Origin: Mesostigma viride
Lineage: Eukaryota; Streptophyta; Mesostigmatophyceae; Mesostigmatales; Mesostigmataceae
DNA length: 64,000 nt
Assembly (NCBI GenBank): GCA_009746045.1
Contig: RPFO01000065.1
Coordinates: 1,946,484 to 2,010,483, forward strand
Direction: 5' to 3'
The stretch's first letter is position 1; each line of letters opens with the position of its first letter. The notes below the pieces were generated by a model. The model made no database searches. It was not told the origin of the DNA and saw nothing but the letters and a program-made list of their open reading frames with translations. Positions 11,993 to 21,228 of this stretch are shown here, piece by piece. The position numbers were made by a program, and so were the translations under genes.

Positions 11993-13398
11993 ATGAGCAA
12001 ACGCCCATCGACGCAACGCAGCCTGACTGACGGCTGCGCTCGGCAATGAAAATACGTCTGCAGCTTCGGCTGCAGCTTCGCCATCAGGTCCGGCAGGCGG
12101 CAGTGACACTAGCCGCGCACTGGTAGTCGCCCAGCACCCTCCTGGGCTTCATGCCTCGCCCTCAGCCTCGCCTGATCCCAAGCGCAGTCGCTCAGACGAA
12201 CCTGGCTGGTCTGAGCGAGATTTTGACGTTGATCGGCTTTTTGCCACCTTCGACATCAACAGGCTTGCCTTTTTCGAAATGCCACGCCATAAGTTACTGG
12301 AGCTCGTGTTTTACGGGTCCCACGCCTCACTGCTGGCCCTGTGCGAGCAGTTCCATTCCAGAACCCACCTTTTCCGCAACGGAGCTGACGGCAAGTTTTC
12401 CGATCGCGCAGCTGACGCCCCCACTTCGGCCAATATGGCCGGCTGGCCTCGCCCCCGCCTTCAGCTCGCAGCTCTCTTTACCATCACTAAGCGCTCGGCC
12501 TTCGACCTTTTGCAACCCTGCCCCGTTACCGAAGCCACCTTCCTCCGCCACCTCCACGACGCCTTCTCACAGCACGTGTCGCCCATTGCTGCCAATGTGC
12601 GCACGCTGGCTGCTGAGCTCCCCACCATCCCCACCGCCACCGCCGCCCTCCTCGCCTCCAGCCCCCCCCCCCCCTTCGCCTCCACCGACTCCATCACCGC
12701 CCAGCTCCGCGACATCGACCAGCGTCTTAAGGACAACGCCATTGCTATCGAGGTTCTGCAGAACACCGCAGGCCTCACCGCCCAGGCGGTGAAGGACATT
12801 GCCGCCAAGCCAGCCCCGGCTGGCCTGGCCGGCGATGCTCCTCCCATCACCACCTGGGCGGACATGCTTAAGCAACACACCACCTCCACCACCTCCGCCG
12901 TCGCAGCCCAGCTCCAACGGCAGACGCTTGACCTCCGCGAGGAGGCCGAGCTCGCCAAGCGCAGCCTCAACGTCATTGTCAAGAATCTCAAGATGGAGGA
13001 AGGTGAGAATTCCGAGAAGCTTGCGCGTGCTTTTGAGAGAGAAATCCTTGATCGCATGGGCCTTACTGGTGAGATCGAGCTGGCCGCCCACCGCCTTCCC
13101 CGCGCGCGGGGTAAGGCAGGGCCGCCCCCGCTCCTTCTCACCTTTAAGACCCCGGCGGACAAGATTTCTTTTCTCAGACGCCGCAAGCGGCTCGAGAAGA
13201 GTCACTCTCTTCACCCTTGACGACGACTTGACCCTGGCGCAGCAACAACGGCGACGGGAGCTATGGCCGACCTACCTCCAGCTCCGGCAGACCAAGGCGG
13301 GCCAGCCGGTGTACTGGAAGTGGGCGGCCATCTACGTCGGCCACAAGCCCTGGCAGGCGACCCCCGCGGCCCCAGCGACTCCAGCAGCCCCAGCTTAG
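11993..13398 (+). pseudogene. LINE ORF1p-like RNA-binding protein, frame-broken
   Basis: The start MSKRPSTQRSL is at 11993. A 4-base insertion near 12030 (absent from the 41.3 kb copy) shifts frame, after which the main frame stays open to about 13200. A second shift there leads into the last 66 codons, ending at 13398. Recognisable parts are a Ser/Pro/Ala-rich N-terminus, a helix with coiled-coil character (SITAQLRDIDQRLKDNAIAI), then an ORF1p-type C-terminal half. That half holds NVIVKNLKME, AHRLPRARGKAGPPPLLLTF, DKISFLRRRKRL, DDDLTLAQQQRRRELWP and GQPVYWKWA. In L1-type ORF1 proteins this region binds RNA as an RRM plus C-terminal domain. No nuclease or RT motif follows. Confidence 0.7.
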
Positions 13399-13802
13399 GG
13401 GAATACAGCAGTAGTAGTGTAGAATAGATAGACCGTGGCCATGTGCATGTACGCCTCCTAGAGGCCCTATTCCAGCTAAGCCACGCGCTTTATTTAATCA
13501 TGTACATGTGTGCCTATGATGAGCCACCCTCCAGCTAGATGATGCCTAGCTTTATTTAGTTATGCTGTGCCCATGCAGGGAGTACCTCTCTGCTGAGACG
13601 CCATGCCCTAGCTTCTTTGTATATAGCTATGCTGATCTTCCCCCCCATGACAGGCTCCCCCTTCGCTGGGCATAGCTTGAAGATCATGGGGATGCACGTG
13701 CCCTGGTGCACCTAGAGCAAGGGTCCTTTACATCCCCACCCTTGCAGGAAGTAGCTTAGGATGTATGATAGGCCATATGCCCCCTCTCAAGGGCTATGTG
13801 CT

Positions 13803-13827
13803 ACATATACTCCCAACGGAGTTATGT
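13803..13827 (+). other. 3'-terminal hairpin of the ORF1-only retroposon
   Basis: ACATA-T-ACTCC, loop CAAC, GGAGTTATGT forms a 10-bp stem with one bulged T. It is followed after three bases by (AATTC)4 at 13831-13850. The same fold recurs at four other loci with compensatory stem changes. Confidence 0.75.
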
Positions 13828-13849
13828 TACAATTCAATTCAATTCAATT

Positions 13850-13861
13850 CATGGGCCCCGT
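13850..13861. repeat. Target-site duplication, right (12 bp)
   Basis: CATGGGCCCCGT, identical to 11823-11834. Confidence 0.85.
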
Positions 13862-13884
13862 ACGATTGCGTATTGCGTATGCCT

Positions 13885-14578
13885 GTTCACTGGGTGGGGA
13901 GCTCAGCAGCCAGCTTACGACCCAAAGCTTGCATTTCGCAAGCGAGGGGCGTCACGTGCTGTGGAGGCGGAGGAGGGCGAATTCGGTCAAGGGGACGGGT
14001 TGCCAGAGGTCCGCGGAACAGCGTTGAAGGATGGAAAAGAGGGCGGCAAGCTGAAGGCGCGGTCGCGACCAGCCAGACAGGTCAGCCGAGCGGAGCTGAA
14101 ACTGGCCGTCAGACTGGCTGCGGAAGCATTTGTGGCGTTGGAGGCGCTGGCACAGGTCAAGAAGGGAGGCATACGACCCATAAAACAGGAGCTCCAGTAT
14201 CCGGATGTGTGGCCTGTCGAAATAGCCGGGTCTGTTGACGTCGAAGGTGGAAATTAACTCGTCAACGTCAAAGTCGACATCAGACCAGCTAGGTTCGGTT
14301 GGGCGGCTGCGTTTGGGCTCGGGCGAGGCTGAAGGCGAGGCAGGAAGCCCGGGAGGGGGCTGGGCGACCACCAGTGCGCGCTGCCCTAGTGTCACCGCTG
14401 CCTGCCGGACCTAGCTGAGGGCGAAGCTGCAGCCGGAGCTGCAGACGCATTTTCATTGCCAAGCGCAGCCGTCAGGCTGCGTTGCGTCGATAAGCGTTTG
14501 CTCATCGTATATTGCGTAATAGCGTCGGAAAATTATATCAGCATGTGCGTCTTAGAAAGACGAAGCGATTGTGACACA
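13885..14578 (-). pseudogene. Inverted 5' part of the ORF1-only retroposon
   Basis: On the minus strand the leader (CAATCGCTTCGTCTTTCTAA) starts near 14578. The coding start MSKRLSTQRSLT follows at about 14506. The N-terminal region then continues (PSASPEPKRSRP, ELLFYGSYASLLDLCQRL) until homology stops near 13885 at GAGCTCCCCACC. The 3' half is missing. It sits head-on beside the complete copy, which inserted about 25 bp away. Together they form an imperfect inverted repeat of about 0.6 kb around 13.87 kb. Confidence 0.7.
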
Positions 14579-14579
14579 T

Positions 14580-15290
14580 CAGTCCGGCGCCGCGCCTTGC
14601 ACGCCCCGGTAATTCCCGCGCGAAAGTTGACGAAATTCGGTGCGCGCGTACGTGCAATGTTGACTGAAATTCGGTGTGCACGGCTATGGTAGCTGAAAAT
14701 TTATTGCTCACGGAATACGAAGCCATTGTGTACCGGATTTCGCTTGTTCGAACGGCATTGTCATAGGGAAAAATAATATTCACAAAAAAACTCGCGACAC
14801 GCTGCTGTATTGGGTGTGAACGAGGACAAGGACGCAGTTGGCGCAGTTTTTGCTCGCCGTCCGACCAGCCCCGTGCATCTTTAAGGTAAGGTCTCATTGC
14901 CCAAACTACTTGACGGTGGAAGCGAACACGTTCTACCAGTTCCTAACATCATTTCAAAGAAACCCAGCGATGGATTTCCCTTAATTTTGCGTTTCCGATT
15001 TTTACGCCCCTTCCGCGAAAAAGTGAGAATTATAGGAGCGCTGACAGGGGCAACACTGCATGTCGTGCTTTTAATCGCTTTTACGTCTTTTCTTGCAGCT
15101 ATATGACTTCCCTTGGGCGCAGCAACATCGCCCGGTGTTTATCCTGCGTGCGGGGCTTGCTCGCCCCGTCCGGAGTGTGCTCGGGGTGCGGGAAAAACCA
15201 CAGCTACTGGTTTATAACGTCGACAACCGCCCATTTTCTGGTCATTAACCGGCGTATTCTTGTGGTTTAAGTTGGTTGGAGACCCATCCA
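14580..15290. other. No recognisable gene
   Basis: No domain-bearing frame is seen. Candidate 5' LTR sequence for the downstream copia-like element was looked for here and through 15.7 kb, but no partner occurs after 21.06 kb. Confidence 0.4.
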
Positions 15291-15769
15291 GGGTCCACAT
15301 GGGTCCTCAGAGATAGAGGATCTTGTACAGATTACTACAATATACTTTATTGTAGTATTGGGCCAATGGCTGTACTTCACTAGTACTCGCCAATGCATGG
15401 GATAACGCCACGTAGAATGTGTGGGCGTCTCCCAGGCCTCCACGTCACCGGCTGGTCAAGGGCCGGTGTAGTCCTGTCAATAGGACTGAGCCGACTATCG
15501 GCCTATCATGTATGCGCATCTGCCTTGGTACCTCCTAGAGGATTCTAGAAGTATCTAACACGCGGCATGCACTGAACTACATGGAATGCATGTCCACGTA
15601 GGATATTCAGCAAGACTGATGAGGGTGCCAAGCGCAACAGGTTCTTATGCGCAACGAAGACGAACTATGCAAAAACAACAACAACGTATGAGAACAATAA
15701 ACACAACGTTCATTTCATGCTTTCTGATTTATATCGCATTCCATTTATTTGCAACTTGTATTCATTTCG

Positions 15770-17013
15770 ATGTCTTCGGACGATGATCTTTCAGAGCCGA
15801 GGTCTGGCCCTGGTGAGCACGGACCGGCTCAGTTTTCTGTCGACCCTGGCCCAGGCGAGCACAGGGATGACAATAAAGATATGTCCGACCAGCCCCGGGA
15901 GGAGGGCTGCGGGCAGGGAAGTACTATAGTAGTGACAACCAGCGTGCGCGTGATAAGGTGCTTCGGCGAGAGACCTTGCTTCAGGAGGCGAAGCTGCTGT
16001 CGGCAATCAAGAAATGGGTTCCAGCCCCGCTGGTACCTGGTGCTATTCAAGCAGACCGGGATCGCTTTGTAACCTCTCTTGGGCCGTTTTTCCGCAGGCT
16101 CGCGGGCAACCGAGACATCATTCCGGACTGGCTGGAGTTTCTTCGTGGAACTCCGCTGGGAGACCGCGAGAAAAACCACCCAGAGTGGATTTCGCTGCTG
16201 GATAGAGCACAGCGTCTGCGGTGGTCGCCGTTCGAGTTTCTGCGCCGAGCGAGGGAGACTTTTCTTCGTTCTATCACTACCAAAACCTGCGACGAGATCG
16301 AGGAATTTGTAGATGCAAAGCCAAAGCCCGGGCAGACCATCATCGAGCACCTCAACTCTTACTACGACACGCTGGAGAAGCAGGGGCTCCGGTGGCCTGA
16401 CGAGGCGGTGAATCTCCGATGGATCCAAAACTGTGCTTTATCCGAATCCGAGAAGCGGAATATGGTCGCCAACTGCCGCGGTTACCTGAGCGACACTCAC
16501 CGATGCAGAGCTCACCTCAAGGAGCTCCTGACGAACCAAACCCGTGTTTCCAAAGAAGGAGGTGCCGCGGAGGTGCCTCGTGTCGCCATGGTGATGGAGC
16601 AGCAACGGGAAATCTTCTGCTACAACTGCGGGCAGCCCGGGCACACACGCCGCGCATGTAAGGGTAAGGTTGTCGCTAATTCTGAGTGCTTCCCTCCCTG
16701 CACTTTCTGTAATAGGACTAACCATCTGGCTAAGGATTGCTACTTTCGCAAGTGCAAGTCTTGTGGCAATTCTGGTCATGATGCGTCTGCCTGCAGGAGT
16801 AAGGCTGGCGCTGGACCCAAGGATACCCAGATGGAGGTCCTCAAGCTGCTGCAGCAGATCTCCCAAGCCGTCAAGAGCGGTGCCCTTCGTGGTGGTGACG
16901 CTTCTCAGCCGCGTGGTGGTGACGCTTCCCAGCCGCGTGGTGGTGATGCTTCTCAGCCGCGGGGTGGCAATAACTCTCATGGCCGCAAGAGGAAGCAGCA
17001 GCAGAAAAACTAG
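15770..17013 (+). CDS. Gag-like nucleocapsid protein with three CCHC knuckles
   Basis: The likely start is MSSDDDLSEP at 15770, an acidic N-terminus. A single frameshift near 15890-15915 joins it to the long frame (GKYYSSDNQRARDKVLRRE) that runs to the stop at 17013. The long frame has no ATG near its start, which supports the upstream start. The middle part is a helical gag-like domain (WVPAPLVPGAIQADRDRF). Three zinc knuckles follow: CYNCGQPGHTRRAC, CTFCNRTNHLAKDC and CKSCGNSGHDASAC. The C-terminus has three GGDASQPR repeats and a basic tail. It would package element RNA in the particle. Confidence 0.75.
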
Positions 17014-17051
17014 ATGATCCTCTCTGTTTATATAACCCCTACAGCGTCCTC

Positions 17052-18032
17052 ATGGACGTTGATGAGAGTGGTTTCATGGCAGATGAGGCCTGCCAGGTGG
17101 TAGGGGCTCCAGCAGTAACCCCTACTGACCGTAAAGCTGCCCCAGTGAGCAGCAGTAAAAATGCCCCTGTTTGTGGCATTCCTATCCATGCCTGGATTAA
17201 AAAGAGTACCCCAGAGGGAACTCTTTCTGTAAATAATACATGTGGATCTGCTCCTGGTTGTAGACAGATGCCACACGGTGTTGCCCAGGTGAGCAACATA
17301 TCTGTGAACAATACATGTGGTGCAGCTCCTGGTTGTAGCCAAGCACCCATTGATATTGTTAACAGTCAAGCTCCTCAGAGCAATAATCCTTGTTATATTG
17401 ATAATAAAAACTTGGACTCTTGCTCTGCCAGGAACGTGGATGATCGTCCATGTCCTGAAGAGCCTGAGCCTAATGATTGTATTAATCTTAGGACTCTGGC
17501 TAAGAGTTTGCATGATGCCTGTGGCCATGGAAACAATGCCATTAGGCTTGTTCAAGCCATTAATAACAAGGCTCTCTGGCAGGCTTATCAAGACGTCAGA
17601 GAACATTGTGTGTGCCAATTGTGTGCTAACAAGCCTTCCAAACGTCATGCAAAGCATCCTGCAGATGGTAGAGGTAATCTACAAGCTGATATCCTCTACT
17701 TCACCAATTACAGGCAGTTGCCTTACTTGGTGCCTGTGGATGAATGGTCAGGCTACATTGGAATTGAACCTATGGCAGCAATGGATGAGAATACGCTCCA
17801 TGCCGCTGTTCTTGTTATTCTGCAGAAGTTTGCAGTTATTCACAAGCTGCAGATGGACTTGCAGTTCAACTGCCTGACCAAATACTCTGATCTGCCTTTC
17901 CTAAGGATTGTGGGTCGTGAAGATCACCAAGCCCAAGGCAAGGTTGACAGATATATACAGGAGCTCCCAGTTATCGGGTTTTTCCTTATGTTGCATGCCT
18001 ATCTCACCTCCGTAATCTATCATTCTCAATGA
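17052..18032 (+). CDS. Copia-type integrase, N-terminal and catalytic parts
   Basis: After an unassigned N-terminus with a duplicated SVNNTCG(S/A)APGC motif comes an HHCC zinc finger: LHDACGH, about 30 residues, then CQLC. A degenerate catalytic core follows, with the first Asp in LQADILYF and a second region at MDLQFN. The usual Glu segment reads GKVDRYIQEL, with Asp where integrases have Glu. The frame then enters an inserted 67-bp segment and stops at 18030. A 17-bp direct repeat (17949-17965 and 18033-18049) brackets that insert; beyond it the same frame resumes with RYIQELKKLV. A catalytic Glu-to-Asp change plus the stop point to loss of function. Confidence 0.65.
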   Translation: MDVDESGFMADEACQVVGAPAVTPTDRKAAPVSSSKNAPVCGIPIHAWIKKSTPEGTLSVNNTCGSAPGCRQMPHGVAQVSNISVNNTCGAAPGCSQAPIDIVNSQAPQSNNPCYIDNKNLDSCSARNVDDRPCPEEPEPNDCINLRTLAKSLHDACGHGNNAIRLVQAINNKALWQAYQDVREHCVCQLCANKPSKRHAKHPADGRGNLQADILYFTNYRQLPYLVPVDEWSGYIGIEPMAAMDENTLHAAVLVILQKFAVIHKLQMDLQFNCLTKYSDLPFLRIVGREDHQAQGKVDRYIQELPVIGFFLMLHAYLTSVIYHSQ

Positions 18033-18049
18033 AGATATATACAGGAGCT

Positions 18050-18658
18050 TAAGAAGTTGGTAATATCCGGGGATTATCCTGAGATGTTTAAACCAACTTT
18101 TGCTGTCAGGTGTTTGGGTGCTGCAAAAGTGGAAAACACCATGAACAACCGTTTTCATACTTCAAGGTGCGTGGTGTTCCACGGCTGGTCTCACCTCGTG
18201 GACTAGCAGGTGGCCTCTACCCTGATGACATCATGCAGGCATGGAGTAAGCAGAGGTGGGCACAGTATGCTCATCCCTGTGAAAAGGATAAACAGAGAGG
18301 AGAATCATTAAAATTTAAGGCACTGGGAGACCAGGTGATCTTCCACAAAGAAAATGCTCCTGGTAAACGTGGTTATTGGCAGGGTCCAGGGACCATAACC
18401 TCAGTTGACCTGGAGATGAAAACTGCTGATGTGGTCTGGAATGGGACCACTTATCATCTGGCTTGGAATAGATTGAAGAGAGATCCAATGAACGTTCAAG
18501 AAAATCCCCTGGAAATATGGCCCCTGAAGAGGCACTTGGATCTCCCAATCTTTCCTGTCCACCTTTGGCCAGTGAACAGGCTGGACTCCAACTACCAGAA
18601 AGGGCGGCCTCCCATCAACTGGAGCCTACTACTCAGCAAGCTCAGCCTAAGACATTGA
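18050..18658 (+). CDS. Integrase C-terminal segment
   Basis: The frame used by the integrase continues to a stop near 18205. A second frame (from about 18165) then carries GVPRLVSPRGLAGGLYPDDI and later GDQVIFHKENAPGKRGYWQG and VVWNGTTYHLAWNRLKRDP. The latter is an SH3-like DNA-binding segment of the kind found at the integrase C-terminus. The same block survives in the decayed copy at 2.0-2.2 kb. The two frames overlap, so at least one indel has occurred. Confidence 0.55.
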
Positions 18659-19470
18659 CTGGGATATCACAGGATGATATGGATGAAGCTGACTTGTTGG
18701 ATAATAGGGTGTCTGATCAGCACCGGAAGCTCCGGCCGTTGGAACATGGGCTTGAGACCCCTGGGCAGGTGGATAACATATTTCAGTCTGAACAGCCAAA
18801 GCTTGGATCCAATTACCCTGGTAATAAGCCATTGCCCTTGGAGACTGATGGGATTCCAGCCCAAGGAAGACAAGCTGAGGAGGGGTTGTCCAGGTTGAAC
18901 ACTCAGCTCGGCAAGAGAGGCAATCCTCAAGAGCTTCGGGATATTGTAAAGAAGCTCAAGCCCTCACTAAAGATTGCCAAAATAACTTCTCTTCTAGAGA
19001 AGGGCATGGACCTTGATGGCTTTGATGTGGATACCAAAGCAGAGGTCTCTGTCACCTCGCCCTTTAATGCTTTGCTGGATAAGTATTCCCTTGAACCCAG
19101 TCCATGGACTATTGTCCAAGACTTTGCGGGTAACACTGATCATCAAGTTCTTGGGAATATCACTATCCCATTCTTGGGTGAGTCTTTGACACTTTGTGTT
19201 GTTGATGGCTATAAGGGACCCACTCTCATTGGCCAGCCATTCTTGGTGACTCCCGGTGTTACCATTGTTGATGGCCCCAATAACACAAAGAGTCTCCTAA
19301 AAACCCATTGTGACCCAATTCCTCTGGAATCATTCAGATGTCTCTTGCCTCTTGAAATGTTCCAGAAGGCAAATTGGAAGACCGCCTGTGTCGGTTCAAT
19401 AAAAGGAGCAGAATGGGGAAGGGATATACCCCCAGCTTCTGAGCTGGTAGAACCGCCCAGCTCAGTGTGA
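18517..19470 (+). CDS. Linker with possible retropepsin-like segment
   Basis: This frame is open for 317 codons between the integrase and RT parts. The first half is Gln/Pro-rich and low complexity. The second half contains VLGNITIPFLGESLTLCVVD and GPTLIGQPFLVTPGV, which resemble the flap-to-C-terminal strands of retropepsins (a hydrophobic (I/L)(I/L)G-x-x-F(L) signature). No intact D-(S/T)-G is present; ALLDKYS could be its decayed remnant. Copia elements normally have protease before integrase, so this position would be unusual. It may simply be an RT-linker domain. Confidence 0.35.
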   Translation: MAPEEALGSPNLSCPPLASEQAGLQLPERAASHQLEPTTQQAQPKTLTGISQDDMDEADLLDNRVSDQHRKLRPLEHGLETPGQVDNIFQSEQPKLGSNYPGNKPLPLETDGIPAQGRQAEEGLSRLNTQLGKRGNPQELRDIVKKLKPSLKIAKITSLLEKGMDLDGFDVDTKAEVSVTSPFNALLDKYSLEPSPWTIVQDFAGNTDHQVLGNITIPFLGESLTLCVVDGYKGPTLIGQPFLVTPGVTIVDGPNNTKSLLKTHCDPIPLESFRCLLPLEMFQKANWKTACVGSIKGAEWGRDIPPASELVEPPSSV

Positions 19471-21065
19471 CTTCTCTTGGTCTCACAAAAAGGTCATTTG
19501 CTGCTCATAGCCCCATGTCCTTTGATGATGTAGACCTGGATTGTCACACTTTCGCTGGCCTTGAGGCCTGGCGAGTAGCATTGGCGCGTGCGCTCCAGGA
19601 GTGGCAAACGCTGGATGTTTTTGAAGGCATTTCAGAACCTCCACCCAATGCTCAAATGCTTCAGTTGCGTTTTGTATGCAAGATGAAGAGCAAGCTTGGT
19701 GAGCCTCCCATACCAAACGCACGTCCAGTCGTGACCCAGTTCCATGGTACTACAGACTTTGATAAGGAGGAGCTGTACACTCCTGGCCTGTCACATCCTG
19801 TTCTCAGGCTTATTCTTAGTCTGTACCTTGGTGCTTTGGACTATGGCTTGGATTATGGAGCAGAAATTGATGACTTCACCAGGGCCTTTTTGCATGGTGA
19901 TCCTCAGGTGGCCAGAGCCACTTGGCAAGCTCAAAGACCCTGTTGTGTTAAGACCCCAGCATGCTGGATAGCTGAAGTAGGTCATCCCTACATGCAGCCT
20001 AAAGTGGGCTGGGAAGGACTGGTCAGCAGTCCAGTCATCTGGTATGAAACCATTGCTCCTGCCATCCAGGAGAGATGTCAGATGCAACAATCTCATCTTG
20101 CTTATTGTCTCTTTGTGGGGCAATCCAAAGGACAACCCACCTGGGCTACCTTACATGGAGATGATATGCAACGCATTGGTCCCAAGGGATGGTTGAATGA
20201 GACCTATAAAAGGCTCAATGACAAGTCCCCTATTGGTACCAGAGCATGGTTTAGTAAAAACAGCCAGGTACCTTACTGTGGCATTGGCTGTACCCTTTTC
20301 CAGGATGACAAAGGATGGCATCTTAAGCTGCAATCGGCGAAGGGGTATAAAGAAAAAGTAATAACTCAGTTGCCCAAGAGAGTAACTGAGGAGAATGCCC
20401 CTACGGTTAAAGGTCAACTGGGTTGGCTGGCTGCCACAACTAACCCTGACCTGGCAGTACAGAGTAGGATGCCAGACTCTGTTGTTGTAGGAGAAGGAAG
20501 GAGGCGCCTGGAGAGCTGCCTCAATGAATCTCCTGACTTGGTGTTGTCCGGTGTAGACTGGCATGGGCGCATCATCATAGACGCCTACACAGATGCTAGC
20601 CAAGAGTCTAGATCTGCCAACAAGATTGGTGCCAGAGCCGGATGCCTGATCACCATCAGGAATGAAGGCAAACAGCCCTCGTTGGTATACTGGTCCAGTA
20701 ACCTTCAGAGGAGGCGGTTTGCTGGCATTGACACCGCTGAGTGCAGGGCATACGCCATGTGCATTCGCGATGCCATATACATAAGAGAGCTACTCTTATG
20801 GTGTCTGAGTCAGATAAGACCTCAACCCGTGATTGATGTCAGGGTTTATTGTGATAATAAGCCCGTGGTCTCTTTTATCAAGAATGAGAGGGCCACTACT
20901 ACTGACTTGGACTACCTTGTGGCAAAGGAGTTGTCCAGCCACTGTATAACCATACATCTGCCAGGACACTCAAATCCTGCTGATGCTATGACCAAGCTTC
21001 CACGACTGGCCCTTAATGGGTACCAGTTGCTGCGGTCCATGATGGCTGGGAAACCCTTGTCATGA
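19467..21065 (+). CDS. Copia-type reverse transcriptase and RNase H
   Basis: This open frame has no ATG at its start; it continues the polyprotein after a frameshift at about 19467. RT landmarks are FVCKMKSKLGEPPIPNARPV, then EIDDFTRAFLHG (equivalent to the copia DVKxAFLHG motif), then LHGDDMQRIG (catalytic DD; YVDD in most relatives). RNase H landmarks are AYTDASQ, AECRAYAM, CDNKPVVSFI and LPGHSNPADAMTK. The last resembles the copia ending x-D-N-x-A-D-x-x-T-K. The frame has no internal stop and ends at 21063-21065. It is the best-preserved coding part of the element. Confidence 0.85.
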   Translation: MTSLGLTKRSFAAHSPMSFDDVDLDCHTFAGLEAWRVALARALQEWQTLDVFEGISEPPPNAQMLQLRFVCKMKSKLGEPPIPNARPVVTQFHGTTDFDKEELYTPGLSHPVLRLILSLYLGALDYGLDYGAEIDDFTRAFLHGDPQVARATWQAQRPCCVKTPACWIAEVGHPYMQPKVGWEGLVSSPVIWYETIAPAIQERCQMQQSHLAYCLFVGQSKGQPTWATLHGDDMQRIGPKGWLNETYKRLNDKSPIGTRAWFSKNSQVPYCGIGCTLFQDDKGWHLKLQSAKGYKEKVITQLPKRVTEENAPTVKGQLGWLAATTNPDLAVQSRMPDSVVVGEGRRRLESCLNESPDLVLSGVDWHGRIIIDAYTDASQESRSANKIGARAGCLITIRNEGKQPSLVYWSSNLQRRRFAGIDTAECRAYAMCIRDAIYIRELLLWCLSQIRPQPVIDVRVYCDNKPVVSFIKNERATTTDLDYLVAKELSSHCITIHLPGHSNPADAMTKLPRLALNGYQLLRSMMAGKPLS

Positions 21066-21228
21066 GGAGTAATCTGGGAGCCTGAGCCTAATGCTCCTCC
21101 TGTAGGTTTTTATCCCCCTGGAGGTTTTGTCCTCTCTGGAGAAGAGGTTTTCCTTCAGATTTGGGTTTTCCCTACAGCAGGTTACACCAACCATGCAATG
21201 ATGAGATGCAAGCTCCATAAGACCCAAG

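Larger units (their letters stand above)
11835..13849 (+). mobile_element. Complete ORF1-only LINE-like retroposon (2,015 bp)
   Basis: The element is bounded by 12-bp target duplications. It has a 5' leader of about 160 bp containing CTCATAACTTTCACGTTTGA, a single ORF1-type coding region, and a 3' UTR of about 450 bp ending in a hairpin and a tail of four AATTC units. There is no reverse transcriptase or endonuclease frame between the duplications. Related copies lie at 13.9-14.58 kb (minus), 41.16-43.0 kb (plus) and 53.58-54.24 kb (minus, C-terminal part); 80-bp leader fragments lie at 24.16 and 30.11 kb. By structure it parallels half-L1 (HAL1) elements of mammals, which carry only ORF1; homology to HAL1 is not implied. 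Confidence 0.75.
15291..21200 (+). mobile_element. Ty1/copia-type retrotransposon, frame-damaged
   Basis: A single strand carries, in order, a gag with zinc knuckles, an integrase, an integrase C-terminal segment, a possible protease-like segment, and an RT-RNase H. The order gag-integrase-RT places it in Ty1/copia (Pseudoviridae-like). RT motifs DDFTRAFLHG and HGDDM support this. Coding moves through five frame segments, so the copy is presumably inactive. No LTR pair could be identified by eye; the 3' side is quickly replaced by a GGGA simple repeat at 21.23 kb. Outer borders are approximate. Confidence 0.7.

Noticed and set aside
12461-13214. Two long minus-strand frames opposite ORF1
   Set aside because: Antisense shadows of a GC-rich coding region. 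The plus strand carries the recognisable ORF1p motifs shared with three other copies.
15300-15760. Candidate 5' LTR for the copia-type element
   Set aside because: No matching direct repeat occurs between 21.06 and 23 kb, and there is no TG...CA border or convincing primer-binding site, so no LTR is annotated.
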